From Methanobacteriota archaeon (lineage in GTDB: Archaea > Halobacteriota > Methanosarcinia > Methanosarcinales > Methanoperedenaceae), in assembly GCA_018899795.1 (NCBI GenBank), contig JAHIHJ010000324.1, positions 1-5,455 on the forward strand: DNA of 5,455 bases, written 5' to 3'. This document shows, in pieces, positions 1-5,391 of this stretch. The notes below the pieces were generated by a model. That model did not search any database. It was not told the DNA's origin and saw only the letters and a program-made list of their open reading frames with translations. How positions within the stretch are numbered: the first letter of the stretch is position 1; every line of letters begins with the position of its first letter. The translations under genes were made by a program, and so were the position numbers.

Positions 1-1
1 C

Positions 2-529
2 GCATTCATGATTCCAAATCCCATGCGGCACAGTTCTAATATAAACAACGGCTCTTTATGGGGAAATCACTGGACAAACACATCTCCAAAGGAAGCCTGC
101 ATATATTGCCATGGCAATACAACGCACAATGAAACACCCATGGGAAGAATACTTGAATGGTTCCCTGTTTATATTAAGAATAGTTCAATAGGTAACGGTT
201 CATCATGCGCAGCATGCCACTTTAAAGGAGATGTGAACTACAGTGCAATGGCGGATGCATTTAATTCATCTGGATTGGAAATACCGCCTGAGATAACCAA
301 TGGGACGAACTGGAACGGAAATTCCACCAATTATTTTAACCATTCTATAGGAAGTTATATTGACAGCGATTGCAAGCAGTGCCACGGTTCATTATTGAGT
401 GAGAACGCAACTATGAGCGAATTCGTTCATAATGTAACTGAAGGAGCAAGCGGTCCAGACTGTATCAGCTGTCATGATATCGGAAAGACAGGTGCACAGC
501 ACAGGATCAACAGCACGGCAATGAGCTAG
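2..529 (+). CDS. Multiheme c-type cytochrome, upstream fragment (5' end outside window, ends at in-frame TAG)
   Basis: This is the part of a giant extracellular multiheme cytochrome that precedes an in-frame TAG. The frame is already open at base 2, and the first ATG (base 8) is internal: it has no ribosome binding site or signal peptide, and the residues around it align with the middle of the downstream repeat. Four CXXCH heme sites are visible: CIYCH (98-112), CAACH (206-220), CKQCH (371-385) and CISCH (461-475). They are the first four hemes of an eight-heme unit that recurs at 1373-2293; shared landmarks include WGxxWxNTS, CKxCHGSLLS and GxDCIxCH. In this family the cysteines covalently bind heme c outside the membrane, and the chain serves long-range electron transfer. 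The segment has 14 N-x-S/T sequons in about 173 residues, fitting a glycosylated surface protein. After the TAG the same frame goes on coding the same protein, so this is not a natural C terminus. The family call is firm; the exact partner or acceptor is unknown. Confidence 0.9.
   Translation, partial: AFMIPNPMRHSSNINNGSLWGNHWTNTSPKEACIYCHGNTTHNETPMGRILEWFPVYIKNSSIGNGSSCAACHFKGDVNYSAMADAFNSSGLEIPPEITNGTNWNGNSTNYFNHSIGSYIDSDCKQCHGSLLSENATMSEFVHNVTEGASGPDCISCHDIGKTGAQHRINSTAMS
527..529 (+). other. In-frame TAG inside the cytochrome gene
   Basis: A TAG follows Ala-Met-Ser and precedes Gly-Ile-His. The homologous point in the second octaheme unit reads Ala-Ile-Asn-Gln-Gly-Ile-His with Gln encoded by CAG, and in the partial third copy (near 3410) the equivalent position is Leu, CTG. 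A single C-to-T change would therefore create the TAG. No other stop interrupts the frame between 2 and 4142, and all heme motifs downstream are intact. The other complete genes in the window end in TGA, TGA and TAA. Possible readings are a nonsense mutation, a consensus or strain-mixture error, or a codon read as an amino acid. In Methanosarcinales relatives with pyl genes TAG can encode pyrrolysine, but nothing in this window shows whether those genes are present. Confidence 0.9.
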
Positions 530-643
530 GGTATCCATGCCGACCTCAACAGGAATGCAACAAATGATTCATGGGCGCCTGCCCAGAATAAGAAGTGCTG
601 GGGCTGCCACGATTCAACAGGAACCCAGCCTGCTAACAACAGC
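530..643 (+). other. Coding bridge between TAG and next ATG, with a CWGCH heme site
   Basis: This stretch has no stop in the cytochrome frame and encodes recognisable cytochrome sequence: GIHADLNRNA, then NKKCWGCH with the heme site at 596-610. The same module occurs in the second unit (GIHMNLNSKA ... NKACWACH, heme at 1970-1984) and in the C-terminal part (GKHSGLNRNA ... RACWACH, heme at 3488-3502). The segment would be left out of any annotation that begins the downstream product at the ATG at 644, yet its conservation shows that it belongs to the protein. Confidence 0.88.
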
Positions 644-3600
644 ATGGGAAGCAGGTTCGCTGAACCGTACCAGTGCTTCGAATGCCATAATGAAACCAAA
701 CCGTACACTAACGTGAGTAATGCTCTTAGCGTGGGCGAACATTTCAAGAACGGATCCCAGATCAAAGCAGCATCAACAGCGCTGAATGACTCTTCATCGT
801 GTCTGGTATGCCACGACCTGGCAGAAATGAAGGTGCCATATACTGAGGATGATATCTATAATTCCAGTTATTCTCTCCCATCCCATTACGGTAAGATAAG
901 GATCGACCTGAGGACAATGGATGGAAGAGCAACCAATTGCAGTTACTGCCACCAGAATGCAAGTACTGCGTTTGCCGCAGCGATGATAGACTTTGCATAT
1001 AATAGAAGCATCAGCAACCACAGCTCAATCTACAATTCCTCGAACCCGAACTGCTCTGTTTCTCAGTGCCACAATACAGGCTGGATACACAATTCTACGC
1101 TTGCAAAACCTGCCACGAACTCAATATTATGCCTTGATTGCCATGGAAAGAACGCAAGTTCAGGTTTAATAAATTTCACAGGCGCACTCACTTCAATTAA
1201 AGAACTGCACAACAATTCCGTGAACTGCACTGAATGCCACACGAACACGGTAAAAGACGTACACCCTGTGAAGTACCTGAACCAGGACACGACATACTCC
1301 ACTCTCAATACCTCGGCTGTCAACTGCACCAGTTGCCACCAGACAAAACTGGCAGGATTCCCAACAGCCCCCATCATCCCTGATTTCACACACTCTAACA
1401 CAAAGTCATCCGGCAGGAAATGGGGGACTTATTGGGACAATACCTCCATTATAACAGCATGTTATTTCTGTCACCTGAAGGAGGTACACAGTGCATCCAT
1501 CCTCGGCAATGTATCATTGATCAAGGGTTCAAATATCTTCAACGATCCATATCTTGCAAATTCCACATGGTGTTCAGCCTGCCATTACAACGATAGCACT
1601 TCGAATTATAAGGGCTATTTCATTGACCCTGCGCCTCCTGAGATATTGAACGCGACAGGAAAGGTGCCATCGATCGCAAGCGAAGGCACCACCTTCTATA
1701 ACCACAGCGAAATTGAGAATTACAACGACAGCCACTGCAAGAACTGCCACGGCAGCCTGCTCTCAGGCTACGTTGAGACCTCGCTTAACTTTTCACACCG
1801 CGTAAGCGAAGGTGGCGGAGGTAAGGACTGCATCGCATGTCATAACAACAGCGCAACAGGTTCCCCGTTGAACATGAGAGTGGATGGGTCAGCCATTAAC
1901 CAGGGAATACACATGAACCTTAACAGCAAAGCATACAATTCCTCAGCCACTGACCCGATAAACAAAGCCTGCTGGGCGTGCCACGGAGATGGGACCGAAC
2001 CTTCCGGGCATCAGGCAGGATACAAGTCGCCGCGCAAATGCGACAGCAGTGATTGCCATTCGCTCTCACAGTCAGTGTATAATGAGAAAATGGTCTATTC
2101 GCATTTCAGGAATGCAAGCTCGAACAGCAACCCGGGAAATTCCACGAATTATAATGTCACCACATCAGCAGGGTGCCAGGTATGCCATATAAACAGTGTA
2201 GTTACAAAGGATAATGATCCGGAGCTTGCCGTTGTCTCGCATTACGGCTCAAAAGATGAACTGGTGGATTCGTTCAATTGCCGCTACTGCCATATCGATA
2301 AGGACAATAGCATTGACTGGGGAGATGCCATGCTTATAAACAGGAACAGGACAGCCCTCATTGAACTTGAAAAAGAACAGAAAAAACTCTCTGTTGCAGA
2401 GGGTGAGAAGATATATCTCGGTGAGGGATACTACCTGAAGCTTGTGGAGATAACTGCCACACGGGATGAGGCGCTCATCCAGCTTTTCAATGGTGAAAGG
2501 ATGGTTGATGAAACGTCGCTACAGCAAGGCAGGCTTTATGAATATGAGGCTGAACTGACCATCGATAATTCCACTACCAGGACTCCGGTCATCAAGCTGA
2601 ATATCACCTCTATGTTCAAAGGCAACAAAGGTTTTATTCAGTTCGAAGGTTTCAGGATAAGGAAAGTCCACTCAGAAAGGGAAAGCAGGAATAATACCAA
2701 CTGTTTCGCATGTCATTTATCCAGGTATTCAGACGAGAAAAAGCGGTTCATTGTCATCGACAGGGAAGAGAAAGACAATTCCAGCGACCTGATATATTAT
2801 ACATCTTTATTCATTGATTTCATATCTGGTAACAAGAGCAAGATATATTATGCGGATGAAGAAAACGTCATAACCCAGCTCCAGAATGGTGAGAATTTCA
2901 GTTCCTATCCCAATTTGCAGAAACTCCTGAAAGAGGGAGAAAACTGGAACATCGCAGACAATTATGCGTTAAAACTCAACGAAGTGAGTACCGAAAGCAA
3001 AAACGCGTGGATGACCCTGACTATTAACGGTGCGGTCGTTGAGGATACTGTTGTTCCTCTCGGAAACTGGTTCAACTACACGCCTGGATTGACATATAAA
3101 GATAACTCCACAACCAATATATCCGTATTTACTGCGATGGTCTCTGCCATATCCCAGGGAATACCGAATTTCGTGATACTTTCCGATGTGTCAGCGATAT
3201 CACCCGCGATAATGAAGACATACGAGAATTCATCTCTTTTCGGATATAACAGCAGCTGGCTAAAACCGGGAGATGCTATTACGACAGGAAAGATACCGGT
3301 CAATCTGCATGCTCCTAACCTGTTCACAGACCAGAGGAACTGGGCTGACTGTGTTAAATGCCATGACTCATCATTGAAGCTTGGGATCGCAGGTATGGCT
3401 GCCATCTCAACACAACTGGGAAAACACTCAGGACTGAACAGGAACGCATCCGGTAAGACCATCCTGTCAGATAACATCGACAGAGCCTGCTGGGCGTGCC
3501 ATACGGGAGGCGAAGAGCCAATGCTACACCCGCCTGCCAGTATTAAAGCCAGAAAATGCTCGTCCTGCCATACGTACCAGGAAAAGCCGTTCTATGATGC

Positions 3601-4144
3601 TAAATATGTGGGAGATGAGCCTCATGGGCTTGAACCGAACTGCGAATACTGTCACTACTGGGGCTCCCACAACGTGGTCAGGTTCCAGGTCACCCCCGGA
3701 ATAAAAGAAGCTTCGATCTCGCCTGAAAAACCAGGAAAAGGAGATAAGGTAATACTTGTTGCCAGTGCTCACTCAGGGTACAGGATGTCGATAAAAGCAG
3801 CGGAATATTTCATCGATACCATCGGAAAATCTGGAACTGGCATGCCGCTCGAACCCGTCGATGGGTTGTTTGATTCACAAAAAGAAGATATGGTAGCAGA
3901 GATAAATACTACCGGAATTGATGTTGGGGGTCATGTTATTTACATTCATGCGATGGAGAGGGATAACAGATGGGGTGCGTATTATCCGGTGAACTTCACA
4001 ATAGTTGAGATGTCCTTCAGTTCGGACATACTTACCAAATTTAAGAACGGTATTTATTCTGAATGGTCAGGCATTATTTATCTGATAATAGTATTGATAG
4101 TTGCCTACTTTGCGATCACAGGACGCAGGCTGAATATGAAGTGA
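644..4144 (+). CDS. Giant S-layer-domain multiheme c-type cytochrome, main part, C-terminal membrane anchor
   Basis: This is the bulk of the cytochrome, 1166 codons from the first ATG after the TAG. That ATG is a formal start only: no Shine-Dalgarno precedes it, no signal peptide follows it, and coding continues upstream in frame. Numbering from this ATG, there are 20 heme sites, 18 CXXCH and two CX4CH (CSVSQCH and CDSSDCH). The order is: hemes 6-8 of unit A, a tetraheme linker, eight-heme unit B, an S-layer-like beta domain at about residues 582-675 (LGEGYYLKLVEI core), CFACH at 687, a second such domain at about 760-859 (KEGENWNIADNYALKL core), four hemes at 903-1004, an Ig-like domain at about 1014-1123 (AEYFIDT, DGLFDS), and one membrane helix at about 1143-1160 followed by GRRLNMK. 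The helix and basic tail imply anchoring with the body outside. Known relatives are the S-layer-fused multiheme cytochromes of ANME archaea, proposed to move electrons through the envelope; that role is inferred here. The stop is TGA. Confidence 0.9.
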   Translation: MGSRFAEPYQCFECHNETKPYTNVSNALSVGEHFKNGSQIKAASTALNDSSSCLVCHDLAEMKVPYTEDDIYNSSYSLPSHYGKIRIDLRTMDGRATNCSYCHQNASTAFAAAMIDFAYNRSISNHSSIYNSSNPNCSVSQCHNTGWIHNSTLAKPATNSILCLDCHGKNASSGLINFTGALTSIKELHNNSVNCTECHTNTVKDVHPVKYLNQDTTYSTLNTSAVNCTSCHQTKLAGFPTAPIIPDFTHSNTKSSGRKWGTYWDNTSIITACYFCHLKEVHSASILGNVSLIKGSNIFNDPYLANSTWCSACHYNDSTSNYKGYFIDPAPPEILNATGKVPSIASEGTTFYNHSEIENYNDSHCKNCHGSLLSGYVETSLNFSHRVSEGGGGKDCIACHNNSATGSPLNMRVDGSAINQGIHMNLNSKAYNSSATDPINKACWACHGDGTEPSGHQAGYKSPRKCDSSDCHSLSQSVYNEKMVYSHFRNASSNSNPGNSTNYNVTTSAGCQVCHINSVVTKDNDPELAVVSHYGSKDELVDSFNCRYCHIDKDNSIDWGDAMLINRNRTALIELEKEQKKLSVAEGEKIYLGEGYYLKLVEITATRDEALIQLFNGERMVDETSLQQGRLYEYEAELTIDNSTTRTPVIKLNITSMFKGNKGFIQFEGFRIRKVHSERESRNNTNCFACHLSRYSDEKKRFIVIDREEKDNSSDLIYYTSLFIDFISGNKSKIYYADEENVITQLQNGENFSSYPNLQKLLKEGENWNIADNYALKLNEVSTESKNAWMTLTINGAVVEDTVVPLGNWFNYTPGLTYKDNSTTNISVFTAMVSAISQGIPNFVILSDVSAISPAIMKTYENSSLFGYNSSWLKPGDAITTGKIPVNLHAPNLFTDQRNWADCVKCHDSSLKLGIAGMAAISTQLGKHSGLNRNASGKTILSDNIDRACWACHTGGEEPMLHPPASIKARKCSSCHTYQEKPFYDAKYVGDEPHGLEPNCEYCHYWGSHNVVRFQVTPGIKEASISPEKPGKGDKVILVASAHSGYRMSIKAAEYFIDTIGKSGTGMPLEPVDGLFDSQKEDMVAEINTTGIDVGGHVIYIHAMERDNRWGAYYPVNFTIVEMSFSSDILTKFKNGIYSEWSGIIYLIIVLIVAYFAITGRRLNMK
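1052..1339 (+). other. Tetraheme linker between the octaheme units
   Basis: Four heme sites lie between the two octaheme units and have no counterpart inside them: CSVSQCH (1052-1072, a CX4CH site), CLDCH (1130-1144), CTECH (1226-1240) and CTSCH (1325-1339). The last leads through a Pro-rich stretch into unit B. Because the window opens at the equivalent point just before unit A, a similar linker may lie immediately upstream of the window; that is a prediction only. Confidence 0.7.
1373..2293 (+). repeat. Octaheme unit B (protein-level internal duplication)
   Basis: This is the second copy of the eight-heme unit, with sites starting at 1460, 1571, 1736, 1829, 1970, 2039, 2174 and 2279. Shared landmarks with unit A are WGTYWDNTS, the PPEI motif, NHS followed by DSxCKxCHGSLLS, VSEGxxGxDCIxCH, GIHxxLN, NKxCWxCH, SHYG and NCxYCH. 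The sixth site is CX4CH (CDSSDCH) here but CXXCH in the other copies. Divergence is strong at the DNA level, so the duplication is old rather than a recent tandem amplification. Confidence 0.85.
2387..3220 (+). other. Two S-layer-like beta domains separated by one heme
   Basis: Two segments resemble the duplicated domains of Methanosarcinales S-layer proteins (PF07752/DUF1608 type), recognised from the pattern 'charged-Gly-(Y/W)-x-L-K-L-x-E-(I/V)', then a beta strand ending in N-G-x-x-V-x-(D/E), then a Tyr-rich strand. The first runs about 2387-2668 (GEGYYLKLVEI, FNGERMVDE) and the second about 2921-3220 (NYALKLNEVS, INGAVVEDTV). Between them sits the heme site CFACH (2702-2716). The family match is from memory of the pattern, not from a profile search. 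Placement between heme blocks suggests that the chain is built into or against the S-layer. Confidence 0.65.
3350..3655 (+). repeat. C-terminal tetraheme, partial third copy of the octaheme unit
   Basis: Four heme sites, CVKCH (3350-3364), CWACH (3488-3502), CSSCH (3557-3571) and CEYCH (3641-3655), follow the same order as hemes 4, 5, 6 and 8 of units A and B. The stretch before the second site (LNRNAS ... RACWACH) and the ARKCSSCH motif match KACWACH and PRKCDSSDCH of unit B closely. The seventh heme of the unit appears to be missing. Confidence 0.7.
4070..4123 (+). other. C-terminal transmembrane helix of the cytochrome
   Basis: Eighteen hydrophobic residues (GIIYLIIVLIVAYFAITG) are followed by RRLNMK and the TGA stop. 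This is a typical stop-transfer anchor with a short basic cytoplasmic tail, placing all hemes on the outer face of the membrane. Confidence 0.9.
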
Positions 4145-4156
4145 AAACTGCAATGA

Positions 4157-4807
4157 TCATGAATAAATAAGATTGATATTGATCTTTGCGGTTTTGTCGT
4201 CTGCTGACTGGATTATGATCCCCTGCCCTTTGCTGGCAACTACCATTGTGCTGAAACTTCTTGTCCCTTTTTTTTCTATGGTGGACTGGTAGTTCCCGTG
4301 TTGCAGGAATTTTTCATACTGTTCCCTGTTCGGGACGAAAAATATGTCCACGTATTCTGTCGAGTCTATTTCTACCGATACGGGCACATCGAAATCAAAA
4401 GGAAAAGACGGGTCATAAAGATACAGGAAAGTCAGGTAACCTGGATTTAACTCAATTTTCTGAGAGCGTTCAAGACCCGCAAAGACCATAACTGCGTAGC
4501 AGGTCTTCTTTTCGCAGTATATCCCGACTCCTGCGTCGCTGAACAGTTCGTCCCTGTCCAGGATAGGTGACCTGTGCGCAGGACTGTGGAGCCACCCTGT
4601 TACCGCGGTCTCGCTGATGTTGACCGTGGCGTTCAAACCCTCCATCATGTACAGGTTTTCTGCGGCAACTGTGTAAAATATATTGTTTTCCCTTAGCCTG
4701 TCGCCTGCATCTTTGCCTTCGAGGTCTTTATGGTGGAATCCTTCAATAGAAAGTGTTTTGCTGTAACTTCGGGCTATCGCAGCGATCTTTTCGTTCCATT
4801 TTAGCAA
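4157..4807 (-). CDS. CAP (SCP/PR1-like) domain protein, 5'-truncated or frame-broken
   Basis: The frame encodes a CAP-superfamily domain over about residues 1-110, then a beta-rich C-terminal region. CAP signatures seen are LKWNEKIAAIAR at the very start, GFHHKDLEGKDAGDRL (His26 as the conserved His), AENL (Glu50), WLHSPAHRSPIL (His78) and GVGIY followed by YAVMVFAGL. Cys98 and Cys103 could form a disulfide. CAP proteins are normally exported, but this frame has no signal peptide, and the usual first helix (the N-x-x-R segment preceding the L-x-W-N motif) is absent. The best start is a TTG at 4807; no ATG fits, and the frame is closed upstream by a stop near 4880. It starts 2 bases after the stop of the lipoprotein frame and is out of register with it. 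I read the pair as a broken single gene; a translationally coupled second gene with a TTG start is the alternative. The biological role of archaeal CAP proteins is not settled. The gene converges on the cytochrome with a 12-base gap. Confidence 0.75.
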   Translation of the reverse strand: MLKWNEKIAAIARSYSKTLSIEGFHHKDLEGKDAGDRLRENNIFYTVAAENLYMMEGLNATVNISETAVTGWLHSPAHRSPILDRDELFSDAGVGIYCEKKTCYAVMVFAGLERSQKIELNPGYLTFLYLYDPSFPFDFDVPVSVEIDSTEYVDIFFVPNREQYEKFLQHGNYQSTIEKKGTRSFSTMVVASKGQGIIIQSADDKTAKININLIYS

Positions 4808-4809
4808 CT

Positions 4810-5154
4810 TTATCCCGGAAGTGCCTCTTTCCTGATAGAATAATTGATTCCGCTGTAATTCATGTTCTCCATCGGGAATTCAAAATAGACCTCAAATGGC
4901 TGGTTATCATAAGTCCCGTTAAGGGCTATGAGTCCGGGTCTTAGCTTCTCAAGAGTTGTGGCAAAGACACCGTTACTGCTATAACCCAGTTGAGCGCCGT
5001 TCAGATAGACATTTCCTTCCAGTGGCTCACTGGTTTCATTGATGGAGAAACGCATGGTATAAGAACTGTCCCTGATATAATTGGTGCAGCCTGATGAAAA
5101 TAACACCAATGTTACCAGAAATATTATGTATATTGCTTTCCTTCGACTTATCAT
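4810..5154 (-). CDS. Small putative lipoprotein with Ig/PEGA-like domain; likely N-terminal half of the CAP protein
   Basis: The product is 114 residues. It starts with MISRRK, a hydrophobic stretch and a lipobox-like FSSGC with the lipid-attachment Cys at residue 23, so it should be exported and tethered to the outer face of the membrane. The remainder is a short beta-rich domain (VYLNGAQLG, LRPGLIALNGTYDNQPFEV) resembling the PEGA or carboxypeptidase-regulatory-like domains that often precede catalytic domains in archaeal surface proteins. It has several N-x-S/T sequons. It ends in TAA just before the CAP frame. The last residues (INYSIRKEALPG) stop where a linker and the first CAP helix would be expected, which supports the idea that both frames were once one lipoprotein-CAP gene. 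The ATG at 5154 is the natural start because the signal peptide begins directly after it. No Shine-Dalgarno is visible. Confidence 0.75.
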   Translation of the reverse strand: MISRRKAIYIIFLVTLVLFSSGCTNYIRDSSYTMRFSINETSEPLEGNVYLNGAQLGYSSNGVFATTLEKLRPGLIALNGTYDNQPFEVYFEFPMENMNYSGINYSIRKEALPG

Positions 5155-5173
5155 ACTGATAGTATAGTCTTTG

Positions 5174-5203
5174 TTTTAAATATAATTTTTGATTATTTAT
5201 ATG
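5174..5203 (-). promoter_or_regulatory. Putative archaeal promoter for the lipoprotein/CAP genes
   Basis: On the minus strand an AT-rich TATA-like element (TTATATTTA, about 5177-5185) lies about 26 bases before the ATG at 5154, which would place transcription start at or next to the start codon (a leaderless mRNA). A second candidate (ATATAAAT, about 5196-5203) would give a leader of roughly 19 bases. The absence of a Shine-Dalgarno favours a short or absent leader. This call rests on composition and spacing only. Confidence 0.45.
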
Positions 5204-5233
5204 AAAAATAGTTTGGTTTTTAACTTAAACTAT

Positions 5234-5297
5234 TAGCCACCGAGGCACAGAGAACACCGAGAAATAATTGCTCTGTGCCTCTGCGACTCTGTGGCTA
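5234..5297. repeat. Imperfect palindrome of the dispersed GAGGCACAGAG type
   Basis: The outer arms TAGCCAC (5234-5240) and GTGGCTA (5291-5297) pair perfectly. The inner arms GAGGCACAGAG (5242-5252) and CTCTGTGCCTC (5271-5281) also pair perfectly, around an 18-base loop, with 1 unpaired base on the left and 9 on the right. The left part has a rough repeated pattern (CACCGAG ... CACAGAGAACACCGAG). It lies between divergently transcribed genes, so a terminator role makes little sense. Sequences of this appearance occur as dispersed noncoding repeats in many environmental bacterial and archaeal genomes; that is recollection, not a search result. Confidence 0.75.
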
Positions 5298-5340
5298 TTT
5301 CGCTTTTTGATTTGTTAACACCAAAAGTTTTTACAGTACC

Positions 5341-5366
5341 GTTTATAAGGATGCAATATATATAAG
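5341..5366 (+). promoter_or_regulatory. Putative archaeal promoter for the amidohydrolase gene
   Basis: Two TATA-like boxes are present, GTTTATAA (5341-5348) and AATATATATAAG (about 5355-5366). The second is centred about 32 bases before the ATG at 5392, implying a leader of only a few bases; the first would give a leader of about 20 bases. No clear Shine-Dalgarno precedes the ATG, consistent with a short-leader transcript. Confidence 0.45.
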
Positions 5367-5391
5367 TTAATTATCCAATCGGGTAACCACC

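Larger units (their letters stand above)
2..952 (+). repeat. Octaheme unit A (protein-level internal duplication)
   Basis: Eight heme sites start at 98, 206, 371, 461, 596, 674, 800 and 938. They match one for one, with similar spacing and flanking residues, the eight sites of unit B. Paired motifs are CIYCH/CYFCH, CAACH/CSACH, CKQCH/CKNCH, CISCH/CIACH, CWGCH/CWACH, CFECH/CDSSDCH, CLVCH/CQVCH and CSYCH/CRYCH. The TAG lies between hemes four and five. The left boundary is set by the window edge, because the residues just before the first heme already align with unit B. Confidence 0.85.

Noticed and set aside
644..646. ATG as the genuine start of an independent second cytochrome
   Set aside because: There is no ribosome binding site, promoter or signal peptide, and conserved in-frame coding with a heme site (596-610) lies directly upstream. 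It is more likely an internal Met.
526..1401. Several minus-strand open frames opposite the cytochrome (for example 526-765, 762-998, 1063-1401)
   Set aside because: They lie fully antisense to a clearly coding frame. Their recurring W-H and W-Q/W-H patterns are what the reverse complement of TGC-CAC heme codons gives. They have no recognisable domain.
1989..2192. Plus-strand open frame in another phase within unit B
   Set aside because: It overlaps heme sites of the cytochrome frame completely and its translation resembles no known protein.
3076..3772. Minus-strand open frames at 3076-3477 and 3524-3772
   Set aside because: They are antisense to the S-layer/tetraheme/Ig-like part of the cytochrome, with no ribosome binding site, no family resemblance and low-complexity shadow character.
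2..4144. Programmed frameshift or intron at the cytochrome interruption
   Set aside because: The frame is the same on both sides of the TAG and the repeat alignment is gap-free there, so neither a frame change nor an inserted element is needed.
4261..4944. Plus-strand open frames opposite the CAP and lipoprotein genes
   Set aside because: The minus strand carries clear CAP motifs and a signal peptide across the same bases, so these are shadows.
5234..5297. Palindrome as a transcription terminator
   Set aside because: The flanking genes are divergent, so neither transcript ends here. The downstream T-run is short and not directly adjacent to the stem.
5234..5297. CRISPR array
   Set aside because: There is a single palindromic element with no regularly spaced identical repeats or spacers.
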